Assembly: GCA_002490705.1 (NCBI GenBank)
Contig: DKUO01000046.1
Location: 175,302-239,301 of the forward strand
DNA length: 64,000 nucleotides
Reading direction: 5' to 3'
Origin: Lachnospiraceae bacterium UBA7202
GTDB lineage: Bacteria > Bacillota > Clostridia > Lachnospirales > Lachnospiraceae
Under the pieces are notes generated by a model. It searched no databases, was not told where the DNA came from, and worked only from the letters and a program-made list of their open reading frames with translations. Every line of letters starts with the position of its first letter. Position 1 is the stretch's first letter. This document shows positions 45,512 through 53,457 of the stretch, one piece after another. A program made the position numbers and the translations under genes.

Positions 45512-47059
45512 ATGAACAAAATAGTTTCAAAGGAAGAATTTAAGAGCAGCATTAAACAATCATTAAAAAATGAAGGGAAAACAATTGCGCTCTGTCATGG
45601 TGTGTTCGACTTGGTGCATCCGGGACATATCACGCATTTGGAACAGGCCAAGGCGATGGCGGATGTGTTAGTAGTGTCGATTACTGCGGCAAAATATGTA
45701 CGAAAAGGCCCGGGACGGCCATATTTTAACGATGAACAGAGAATGAATTTCTTGGCAGCACTTCAATGCATTGATTATGTTATATTATCTGAAGGCTATA
45801 CGGTGGATGATATTGTAGAGAGCGTAGAACCGGATTTGTATATTAAAGGTGCAGAATATGCCAAGGAAGAGGAAGACCTTACAGGCATGATGACCAAAGA
45901 GCGCTTACTGGTGGAGGCACATGGTGGCAAAGTGGCATATACTGGTGGAGAGGTATTCAGTTCAACTAAATTGATTAATACTGCAATGTCCGGTTTGCCA
46001 TCGGAAGTAGTAGCATATATGCAAGATTTTAAGTTACATTATACCATTGAAGAAGTAAAAGCATTTGTGGATAAAGCCGAAAATCTGAAGATTCTGGTTT
46101 TGGGGGATGTAATTGTAGACCGGTATACATATTGTGATGTGCAGGGCTTGATTAGTAAAGATATGGCATATTCAGCACGACATAGGTATACAGAGGACTA
46201 TCTTGGCGGAGCGGTGGCTATTGCGAGGCATTTGGCGAGTTTCTCCCCTAATGTAACGTTGATGTCTATTGTTGGGAATGAAACCGATCTGAATCAGCAG
46301 ATGCAGAATCAACTTGCGGATAAGATGCGATTGGAGTTGTATTATAGTACAAAAAAGGAGACAATCATCAAACAACGTTTTTTGACGAGAAATAAAAAGC
46401 GCGAGGAATATAGGAAAATATTTGCTATTAATAATATCGTGACAAATCAAAATTATGAGCAGTCCGTGTTGGATTTGTTTATTATGGATTTGGAGAATAT
46501 GATTTCTGATTATGACGTTGTGTTCCTTTGCGATTTTGGACATGGACTGATTGGCCATGATATTATGCGTATTGTGCAAGACAAGGCCAAATATCTGGTG
46601 CTAAATTGTCAGACAAATTCTACTAACAAAGGGCAAAATATTATTACAAAATATGACAGGGCAAATGCCTTTTCTTTGGATCAGAGTGAATTGGCACTAG
46701 CTTATCCGGGAATCGTGACCGATGAAAAAGAATCCTTATTTAAGCTGCAAAAAAAATTGGGTGGCATTGGCTGGCTGACAAGAGGTTCTTGCGGAGCTTA
46801 TGGTATTCGGAGCGATGCAAAAACGGTGGATGATCTTGAGGAGTGTCCTGCTTTTACTTTGAACGTAAAGGATACGATAGGAGCAGGAGATGCTTTCTAT
46901 GCAGTAGCGGGTGTTCTTTCGGCAGCAGGCGCGCCGATGGAAATCGGCATGGTTATGGGAAATGTGGCAGGTGCTTTGGGTGCAAATATTGTTGGTAATA
47001 AAGATGCAGTGGAAAAAGTCAATGTGCTAAAATATATGAGTACGCTGATAAATGTATAG
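45512..47059 (+). CDS. hldE: HldE-like bifunctional heptose-phosphate nucleotidyltransferase/kinase, swapped domain order
   Basis: A 515-residue fusion. Residues ~1-150 form a nucleotidyltransferase with GVFDLVHPGHITHL (HPGH at 36-39) and YIKGAEYAKEE. Residues ~190-515 form a PfkB-type kinase with LVLGDVIVDRY, YLGGAVAIARHLASF and the catalytic DTIGAGDAFYA (GAGD at 457-460). Escherichia coli HldE has kinase first and nucleotidyltransferase second, so the order is reversed here. Together with gmhA and gmhB at 23 kb it predicts ADP-heptose synthesis from sedoheptulose 7-phosphate. The ATG at 45512 is preferred; a TTG at 45503 is possible. The symbol is by analogy. Confidence 0.83.
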   Translation: MNKIVSKEEFKSSIKQSLKNEGKTIALCHGVFDLVHPGHITHLEQAKAMADVLVVSITAAKYVRKGPGRPYFNDEQRMNFLAALQCIDYVILSEGYTVDDIVESVEPDLYIKGAEYAKEEEDLTGMMTKERLLVEAHGGKVAYTGGEVFSSTKLINTAMSGLPSEVVAYMQDFKLHYTIEEVKAFVDKAENLKILVLGDVIVDRYTYCDVQGLISKDMAYSARHRYTEDYLGGAVAIARHLASFSPNVTLMSIVGNETDLNQQMQNQLADKMRLELYYSTKKETIIKQRFLTRNKKREEYRKIFAINNIVTNQNYEQSVLDLFIMDLENMISDYDVVFLCDFGHGLIGHDIMRIVQDKAKYLVLNCQTNSTNKGQNIITKYDRANAFSLDQSELALAYPGIVTDEKESLFKLQKKLGGIGWLTRGSCGAYGIRSDAKTVDDLEECPAFTLNVKDTIGAGDAFYAVAGVLSAAGAPMEIGMVMGNVAGALGANIVGNKDAVEKVNVLKYMSTLINV

Positions 47060-47068
47060 GTGATAATT

Positions 47069-48146
47069 ATGAAAAGAGAATCGTCCCTTGATATTTTAAA
47101 AATTGTCGCAACTATTATGCTGGTTTTCTCCCATTATCAGCAAAACACAGAAACAACGTTTCGATATTTCAATTTTTTTGGAGGAAAATTTTATTTCGGA
47201 TTTTTGGTAGAACTTTTTTTCCTGATATCCGGTTATCTGTGGTTTTATAGTATGGAGTATGAGGGGATGATGAAAGGATTTAGACCATATATTATACATA
47301 AAGCAATTCGGTTGTTGCCTATGGTTGCAATTAGTGCAACTGTAACACAGCTATTTTTGGGAATATACTATCTTATTTGCGGTGCTCAATTGGGAACAGT
47401 TGAAAATATTCGGGGGGGGGGTGTCTTTATGGAGAATTGTTTTATCGGCATTAGGACTTGATGTGGGTTGGTTTACCAGTCAACCTTTTAATATTCCAAC
47501 ATGGTATATCAGTGTGCTAATGTTATGCTATGTACTGGCATATTTTTCTACCTATATTGCGAAACATTTGGGGATTCTTCCTGATTATTTCTATATAGTT
47601 GTAATGTTCATTGGACTGGGCATTTTAGAATATGGAATTTCACTTCCTTTTTTAAATGTGTACTCTGGACGTGGATTTAATAGTTTCTTTTTTGGCATAT
47701 TATTTGCGAAATGCATGAAAAAGGGCTTATTTAAGATAAACAGAAAAATTAAAACTTCTTGTATAATTGGGATAGTTATAGTTTTAGTAGTAATGTATAT
47801 GGGTTTGGATGCAAATACATATTGGGAAAGAGCATATGTGCTTACTTTTGTTTTGTATCCGATGTTAGTTGTAGCTTTGCATTCTACAAAGGAAAGAAAA
47901 TGGTTGGGAATGTTAGGTGGGATAGCATTCGATGTATATATTTGGCATTACCCGTTGCTTGTTTTGTATATAGTTATTGCTAAAATCCTAGGATGTTCGA
48001 CCTATTTGCATACAATTAGCAGTCTGATTATTTTTACAGGATTCGTATGCGGATTTGCATTTTTTTCATATAATCAGATTGAAAAACCAATCACCGCATT
48101 TCTTCGCAGAAAATACGATGGAATGATTGAATTTAATAATAAATAG
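47069..48146 (+). CDS. Acyltransferase-3 family membrane protein, phase-variable, OFF as written (G10)
   Basis: From ATG 47069 (AGGTGAT 5 bases upstream), the frame encodes ESSLDILKIVATIMLVFSHYQ and three membrane segments, the N-terminal part of an acyltransferase-3 (WecH/OafA-like). It then meets a G10 run and stops at 47459-47461. The rest of the family's membrane helices (TWYISVLMLCYVLAYFS, FDVYIWHYPLLVLYIV) continue in another frame to 48146. Removing one G (G9) joins both parts into a 358-residue protein, the normal family length, with junction IRGGVSLW. These enzymes O-acetylate or otherwise acylate sugars at the membrane. Confidence 0.8.
47412..47421 (+). repeat. Poly-G tract, G10, inside the acyltransferase gene
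   Basis: Ten consecutive G residues at the junction of the two frames that together encode an acyltransferase-3. G9 or G12 would make the gene continuous; at G10 it is interrupted. Candidate slipped-strand switch set to OFF. Confidence 0.9.
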
Positions 48147-48164
48147 TAAAAAGGAAGTTATATT

Positions 48165-49229
48165 ATGCCTGATAAAATTAGAATGGATTCACACAAATTG
48201 ATTTATCATCCGGAGACGGTAGCCAAATGGCTGCGGGGAGAAAATATTTATCCCATTGAGATTGAAATATCACCCAGCGGTGCGTGTAACCATCGCTGTA
48301 CTTTCTGCGCAGTAGACTATATTGGATATAAACCGAATTTCTTGAGTAAAGATATTGTTCTCAGAGATGTGGCACATATGAGTACGCGAGGACTTAAAAG
48401 TGTTATTTGCTCTGGAGAGGGAGAACCTTTACTAAATAGGAACTTGCCTGATATTGCAAACGGAATAAAATCTTACGGGGTAGATGTGGCTATGAGTAGC
48501 AATGGTGCTCTGTTTACAAAAGACAAGCTGGAAGAGTGTTTAAAAGCATTTACATGGGTGCGCTATAGCGTAGCAAGTATGGAAGAGAAAAGTTACGATG
48601 CAATTCAACGGGGAAAACCGGGCGATTTGGAACGTGTGAAAACAAATCTGGCAGCAGCAGTAGAGGTAAAGAGAAGGCAGCAACTTACAACAACCACGTT
48701 GGGTGTGCAATGTTTATTAATGCCAGAAAATGCAGAACAATTGCCGCTAATGGCAAAGGCATTGAAAGAAATCGGAGTGGATTATCTGACAATCAAACCA
48801 TATTCTCAGCATTTGCATAGTGACCATACATGGAATATAGATTATAATGGATTGCTGGAATTAGAAAAAGAAGTGACTGCTTATGCGACTGAAGATTTTG
48901 CAGTCTATTTCAGAGCGAATGCTATGAAGAAAATACATAAGGGAAAATGCTATAAGGAGTGTTTAGGGCTTCCTTTTATGACACATATTGATGCGGCTGG
49001 CAATGTTTGGCCCTGTATCGCACATATTGGCACAGAACGGTTTAGCTACGGCAATGTGAACGATAATACTTTTGAGGAAATCTGGAATAGCCAACGCAGA
49101 AAAGATGTTGTAGAAGCATTGCGTAAGTTGGATATTAATAAGGTATGCAGAGAGGCTTGTAGACTGGATGAGATAAACAAATATCTGGAGGAGTTGAAAC
49201 ACCCGGGTGAACATGTAAACTTTATATAG
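48165..49229 (+). CDS. Radical SAM protein with C-terminal SPASM/twitch-like cysteines
   Basis: A 354-residue protein. The radical SAM 4Fe-4S motif is C41-x3-C45-x2-C48 (CNHRCTFC). ICSGEGEPLLN (the GGE-like motif) and SSNGALFT follow. The C-terminal cysteines CYKEC, WPCIAHIG and VCREAC suggest an auxiliary cluster of the SPASM/twitch type. The C-terminal end HVNFI matches the HPNFI end of the second radical SAM protein at 52364. In sugar loci such enzymes can epimerise, dehydrate or deoxygenate sugars. It lies just upstream of a DegT aminotransferase and a formyltransferase. Confidence 0.85.
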   Translation: MPDKIRMDSHKLIYHPETVAKWLRGENIYPIEIEISPSGACNHRCTFCAVDYIGYKPNFLSKDIVLRDVAHMSTRGLKSVICSGEGEPLLNRNLPDIANGIKSYGVDVAMSSNGALFTKDKLEECLKAFTWVRYSVASMEEKSYDAIQRGKPGDLERVKTNLAAAVEVKRRQQLTTTTLGVQCLLMPENAEQLPLMAKALKEIGVDYLTIKPYSQHLHSDHTWNIDYNGLLELEKEVTAYATEDFAVYFRANAMKKIHKGKCYKECLGLPFMTHIDAAGNVWPCIAHIGTERFSYGNVNDNTFEEIWNSQRRKDVVEALRKLDINKVCREACRLDEINKYLEELKHPGEHVNFI

Positions 49230-49242
49230 AGGAGACCATACA

Positions 49243-50355
49243 TTGAAAAGAGAAATCCAAGCGACCCAACCGGTATTGGCGGATAAAGAGTCTTATATAC
49301 GAGAGATCAGTTCTATATGGGATACGAAAAGCATGACAAATAATGGGGAAAAAGTAAAGAAGTTTCAGAAGATGCTGAATGATTACATAAAATGCCCTAA
49401 TATAGATTTGGTAGTGAATGGTCATTCTGCATTGCTGCTTGCGATTAAGGCGATGCAGTTAGAAGGTGAAGTCATCACTTCTCCGTTTACATTTGTTTCA
49501 ACGACGAATGCAATTGTCCAAAATGGATTAACGCCTGTTTTTGGAGACATTGACGAATCTTATAATCTTGATCCCAAACATATTGAGGAATTGATAACAG
49601 ATCAAACATGTGCAATTATAACACCTCATATTTTTGGGATTCCATGTGATGTTTTGGCAATAGAAAGAATTGCGCAGAAGTATAATCTGAAGGTGATATA
49701 TGATGGAGCACAGGCATTTGGAACTAGGGTTGGAGGAAAGGCAATAGCACATTACGGAGATGCAACTATCTTTAGTTTTCATGCAATCAAAGTATTTAAT
49801 TCGATAGAAGGAGGAGCCATCGTATATCAGGAGGAGAGCCTGCGGCGATTGTTTGAATTGTATCGTAATTTTGGGATTTCTTATGGTGAATCTGGAAATG
49901 ATGTGGAAGTAATAGGCATAAATGCTAAAATGAATGAATTTCAGGCAGCAATGGGAATAGTGAATCTGGAACGGCTGGATAATGAACTGAATTTGAGACG
50001 AAACTTGGCCAATACATATTGTGAGTGCTTAAAAGATATTCCGGGTATAGACGCCTATGATTATTCGCAAAAAATTGACTATAATTATGCTTATTTTCCA
50101 ATTAAGGTAACCAAAGAATATGGAATGACGCGGGACGAATTATGGAGAAGACTTAAGGATCGTGGAATAGGTACAAGGAAATTATATGATAAACTGACAT
50201 GTGATTACAGCTGTTATAGGAATGCTGATTATGTACGAAAGACGGATTATGCAGACCATATAAAAGAGATTGCCCTAGATCTTCCGATATATGGGACTTT
50301 ATCTAAAGATGATGTGGAGTATATTTGTGAGACGATTAAAAGCATGAGGGGATAG
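49243..50355 (+). CDS. DegT/DnrJ/EryC1/StrS sugar aminotransferase
   Basis: A 370-residue PLP enzyme related to the protein at 21881. It has SMTNNGEKVKKFQ, the NGHSALLLAI cofactor loop, SPFTFVSTTNAIVQNG, IYDGAQAFG and the PLP lysine K183 in SFHAIKVFNSIEGG. Start is TTG with an AGAGGAGA site about 9 bases upstream. The gene is 13 bases from the upstream radical SAM gene and 7 bases from the formyltransferase, so an aminated and then N-formylated sugar is a likely product of this block. The ketosugar substrate is unknown. Confidence 0.88.
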   Translation: MKREIQATQPVLADKESYIREISSIWDTKSMTNNGEKVKKFQKMLNDYIKCPNIDLVVNGHSALLLAIKAMQLEGEVITSPFTFVSTTNAIVQNGLTPVFGDIDESYNLDPKHIEELITDQTCAIITPHIFGIPCDVLAIERIAQKYNLKVIYDGAQAFGTRVGGKAIAHYGDATIFSFHAIKVFNSIEGGAIVYQEESLRRLFELYRNFGISYGESGNDVEVIGINAKMNEFQAAMGIVNLERLDNELNLRRNLANTYCECLKDIPGIDAYDYSQKIDYNYAYFPIKVTKEYGMTRDELWRRLKDRGIGTRKLYDKLTCDYSCYRNADYVRKTDYADHIKEIALDLPIYGTLSKDDVEYICETIKSMRG

Positions 50356-50362
50356 ATGTACA

Positions 50363-51205
50363 GTGATTAAAGTATTATTTATGGCAAAGGAAACTTTATC
50401 GTCGGTGCTTGCATTAAAGTTTTTGTGTGAGAGACATAACAAGGTGGAAATAGTAGCGGCAGTAATTCGCGATAACGATTTAATACTGCAAAAAATGTGC
50501 AGGGAAAACGGTATTTCCATTTTGACAGAAAATGAAATAAAAGAACTTTATTTCAAGGGAAAATTGGAAGTAGATTATCTCTTTTCATTTTATTGGAAGC
50601 GGGTGAAAAAGGATATTTTAACAGTTCCAAATAAGGGGAGTATTAATTTTCATCCGGGACCATTACCGGAAGCAAGAGGATCGGGATATCATATTGCGAT
50701 ACTGGAAAATTGGGGATATTGGGGCGTAACAGCCCATTATATGGATGAGGAATTTGATACGGGGGCAATCATAGAGTCCAGACATTTTACGATAGATCAT
50801 GAAATCGTAAATAAGGACTTAGTTCGGATTACGCATGAACGGTTATTTTTACTGTTCGAGGATATTGTAGACAGAATTATTCATGGGGAAGAATTAGGGA
50901 AAAAGGAACAGGAAGAGGGAAGATACTTCAGCATACAAGAGTTGGAGGATAGTAAACTAATTAGCCAGTGTGATAATATAGAGGATATTAACCGAAAAAT
51001 AAGAGCATTTTGGAATCCACCCTATAGTGGGGCACAGATTGAAATAAAAGGAGAAAAGTATACCGTGATAAACGAGAACATTCTTAATTGGATTGCAGAA
51101 TTATATGAAGAGAAGTATTCAATATATAAATGTTGCGAAAATGCCGCAGAAGATTTGAACGAAAATTCGACCAGGGGGGGGGGTATAACAGGTCTCTCCA
51201 ATTAA
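50363..51205 (+). CDS. Formyltransferase (ArnA-N/Fmt-like), with poly-G in its C-terminal tail
   Basis: A 280-residue protein at the present tract length. The formyltransferase core has INFHPGPLPEARGSGYHIAIL, in which HPGPLP stands for the usual H-x-S-L-L-P motif, and HYMDEEFDTGAIIESRHF with the conserved catalytic D-T-G. It is related to sugar N-formyltransferases that use N10-formyltetrahydrofolate. The catalytic part ends near residue 245, and a G10 run encodes residues 271-274, close to the C-terminus (280). G9 would end at once with TRGGV. G8 or G11 would extend the tail by about 33 residues to a stop inside the next gene. Start is GTG. Confidence 0.82.
   Translation: MIKVLFMAKETLSSVLALKFLCERHNKVEIVAAVIRDNDLILQKMCRENGISILTENEIKELYFKGKLEVDYLFSFYWKRVKKDILTVPNKGSINFHPGPLPEARGSGYHIAILENWGYWGVTAHYMDEEFDTGAIIESRHFTIDHEIVNKDLVRITHERLFLLFEDIVDRIIHGEELGKKEQEEGRYFSIQELEDSKLISQCDNIEDINRKIRAFWNPPYSGAQIEIKGEKYTVINENILNWIAELYEEKYSIYKCCENAAEDLNENSTRGGGITGLSN
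51174..51183 (+). repeat. Poly-G tract, G10, near the 3' end of the formyltransferase gene
   Basis: Ten consecutive G residues spanning codons 271-274. It lies beyond the catalytic core, so slippage would change the C-terminal tail and the stop position instead of abolishing the domain. Confidence 0.9.
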
Positions 51206-51221
51206 CATATCGCATTTTCTC

Positions 51222-51265
51222 ACTTTCTAAGAAACAATGTAATAAAAATACATCTTGTAGAAAGT
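51222..51265 (+). promoter_or_regulatory. Inverted repeat (hairpin) upstream of the FemAB-like gene
   Basis: ACTTTCTA at 51222-51229 and TAGAAAGT at 51258-51265 are perfect inverse complements, and inside them ATGTA (51237-51241) pairs with TACAT (51249-51253). The hairpin ends next to the GTGGGG ribosome site for the ATG at 51278. There is no T-run after it, so a classical terminator is unlikely. A translation- or RNA-stability-related element is possible. Confidence 0.5.
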
Positions 51266-51277
51266 GGGGTGCGGCAT

Positions 51278-52330
51278 ATGTTTAAGGAATTGCTATTGCG
51301 TGAAAATATAGATATATATACTGAATATTATAAAAATGCGGTAGTCAAAACGATATATCATGATCCGTATTTTCTGTTAGCGGAAGAAAGGGCGGAAATG
51401 TATGATATATATTTGTATATCTATGAAGAGCAGGATGCGTTTGCAGTTTTTCCCAGTGTGAAGAGACGAGTAAACGATATTGATATTTTTGCGAAGGAAA
51501 CGGTAGATTATTATGATCTCATCACCCCGCATGAGTATTCGGGGATATTATCTAATATAAATGATTTTGGACTATTTCGAAGATTTTATAAGAGCCTTAA
51601 AGAATTTTGCATGTGTAATAATATTATATTTCAATTTGTACGATTTAATCCATACAGTGAGGAATATAAGGCTGCGAAAGAAGAAGGGATAAATGTTGTA
51701 TTCTCAGATTCGCAGAACTGGATAGACTGCACAGATGATGTGTTGCTTCATTTTCAAAAGAGAAAAGCGCGGTATGTTAGGAGCGCCATTAAAAGCGGAA
51801 TGCAATGTAAAGAGGTTGAAAAGAATGAGCAAAACGTTAGAACATTTTTTGGATATTATACGAAAGCAATGGACAGATTGCAGGCAAGAAGATTTTTGTA
51901 TTTCAATTATGAATATTTTTTGAAATTGTGTCAGTGTGAATTTACAAAGTTGTTTTTTGTGTCTGATGACAAAATGGAAACTTGTTTTTCCGGAATCATT
52001 ATTTTGTGTGACAGATATCATAAACGAATGTATCACCATCTAAGCTTCCGAAATGCAGAAGCCGGAAACGTCCATTCGATGGAGTTTATGTTATGGGCAA
52101 CTTCTGAATGGGCAAAAGAACACGGCTACGAGTGTATGCACTTAGGCGGAGGAAGCGGTCAGCTTCATCAGTTTAAGGATGAGTGTACGGATAAAAGGGT
52201 TGATTATTTTTGCGGTAATGTTGTTTATCTGCCATCTGCTTATCAACGATTTTCAGATGTGTTTTGCGAAAAATATCCGGAGGAAAAGGACAGCGGCTAT
52301 TTACCAATTTATAGAAGCAATGGTGATTAA
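51278..52330 (+). CDS. FemAB/GNAT-like acyl- or aminoacyltransferase
   Basis: A 350-residue protein. The central region has LHFQKRKARYVRSAIKSG and FFGYYTKAMDRLQARRFLYF. A C-terminal acetyltransferase-like half contains FSGIIILCDRYHKRMYHHLSF and YECMHLGGGSGQLHQFK, where HLGGG corresponds to the FDFGG motif of FemX-type enzymes. It probably attaches an acyl or aminoacyl group to the amino sugar made by the preceding genes. GTGGGG sits 8 bases upstream of the ATG at 51278 and borders an inverted repeat; a GTG at 51269 is the alternative start. Confidence 0.75.
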   Translation: MFKELLLRENIDIYTEYYKNAVVKTIYHDPYFLLAEERAEMYDIYLYIYEEQDAFAVFPSVKRRVNDIDIFAKETVDYYDLITPHEYSGILSNINDFGLFRRFYKSLKEFCMCNNIIFQFVRFNPYSEEYKAAKEEGINVVFSDSQNWIDCTDDVLLHFQKRKARYVRSAIKSGMQCKEVEKNEQNVRTFFGYYTKAMDRLQARRFLYFNYEYFLKLCQCEFTKLFFVSDDKMETCFSGIIILCDRYHKRMYHHLSFRNAEAGNVHSMEFMLWATSEWAKEHGYECMHLGGGSGQLHQFKDECTDKRVDYFCGNVVYLPSAYQRFSDVFCEKYPEEKDSGYLPIYRSNGD

Positions 52331-52363
52331 AGTATTTTTTGAGGCAGGAGGATGTAAATAGAA

Positions 52364-53434
52364 ATGGAAAGATTAGGAGCAGAAAAGGTTATATATAATG
52401 CGGAGCGTTTAATGGATATCAAAGCAAAGGGAGATACATACCCGGTGCATATGGCGATAGGGCTTACAGATTATTGTAATCACAAATGTATTTTTTGTAA
52501 TAGTGAGTTTGCGACTGCAGATATAACAAGGGTTCATTCGATTGACAGAGATGTTTTATTAAAATTCCTAAAAGACGCAAAGGGGGCTGGACTAAAGGCG
52601 ATTACCATCTGTGGCAGCGGCGAACCGCTAATATACCCGGAAATCGAATCCCTTTTGTATGCGATTCATGACATTGGTTTGGATATTGGTATTTTTACAA
52701 ACGGTTCAAAGTTGACACAGGAGATCAGAACGGCAGTTTTAGAAACCTGTACCTTTGTGCGCTGTTCGATTAATGCAAGCAATAACGAAGAGCATGAAAC
52801 AGTTCATAGAGTGAAAAATGAATTTGAAAAAATTGTGAATAATGTGCAGGCACTGGTAAATGAAAAAAAGGCGAAAGGAACGGATCTGCCTACGATAGGG
52901 ACTCAGTTTGTCTTTTATAATGAAAATTACCAGTCAATTTCTGCTGCAACTAAATTGTGGAAGGAAATAGGCGTTGATTATTTTGAAATCAAGCCGTTGA
53001 TAGAAGGAGAAGGAAGTTCTGTGGGAAAAACTGTGTTTTCGGCTCAAAATACGGAGGAAGTAAAGGAACAAATGAGACGGGCGAAAGAGATGGAAGATGT
53101 ATCGTTTCAGGTATATACAAAATATGGACAATACATCAACACTTTGTCTGAAGAACCGAGGCATTATAGGATGTGTTATGGACATGCGATAAGTGCTAAT
53201 TTATGGTCAGATGGGAACTTATATTTTTGCCCCAATCGCGAACAAAATGAAGATATTCTTGGTAATATTTATGAACAGTCATTTATGGAAATATGGCATG
53301 GGGAAAAGCGGAGAAAAAGAATGCAACAAATTAGAGTGGATGAGTGTCCGAGAGGATGTAGATGTGACACTTTGAATGAAGTGATTTGGGATTATCTGTA
53401 TCCGGACATATTGGTACATCCTAATTTTATTTAA
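52364..53434 (+). CDS. Radical SAM protein with C-terminal SPASM/twitch-like cysteines
   Basis: A 356-residue protein, a paralogue in layout of the one at 48165. The 4Fe-4S motif is C38-x3-C42-x2-C45 (CNHKCIFC), followed by TICGSGEPLIYPEI and IFTNGSKL. The C-terminal part carries MCYGHAIS, LYFCPNREQ and ECPRGCRCD, suggesting an auxiliary cluster. The end HPNFI resembles HVNFI of the first. AGGAGG lies 12 bases before the ATG. It may carry out a further radical step on the same sugar; the reaction cannot be read from sequence. Confidence 0.85.
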   Translation: MERLGAEKVIYNAERLMDIKAKGDTYPVHMAIGLTDYCNHKCIFCNSEFATADITRVHSIDRDVLLKFLKDAKGAGLKAITICGSGEPLIYPEIESLLYAIHDIGLDIGIFTNGSKLTQEIRTAVLETCTFVRCSINASNNEEHETVHRVKNEFEKIVNNVQALVNEKKAKGTDLPTIGTQFVFYNENYQSISAATKLWKEIGVDYFEIKPLIEGEGSSVGKTVFSAQNTEEVKEQMRRAKEMEDVSFQVYTKYGQYINTLSEEPRHYRMCYGHAISANLWSDGNLYFCPNREQNEDILGNIYEQSFMEIWHGEKRRKRMQQIRVDECPRGCRCDTLNEVIWDYLYPDILVHPNFI

Positions 53435-53457
53435 ATGAAGGCGGAGGGAGAAGACGC

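Noticed and set aside
47382..48146. A separate membrane protein gene starting after 47382
   Set aside because: It has no ribosome site, begins inside the preceding frame and lacks the N-terminal part of its family, which lies in the upstream frame; a poly-G frame switch explains both halves.
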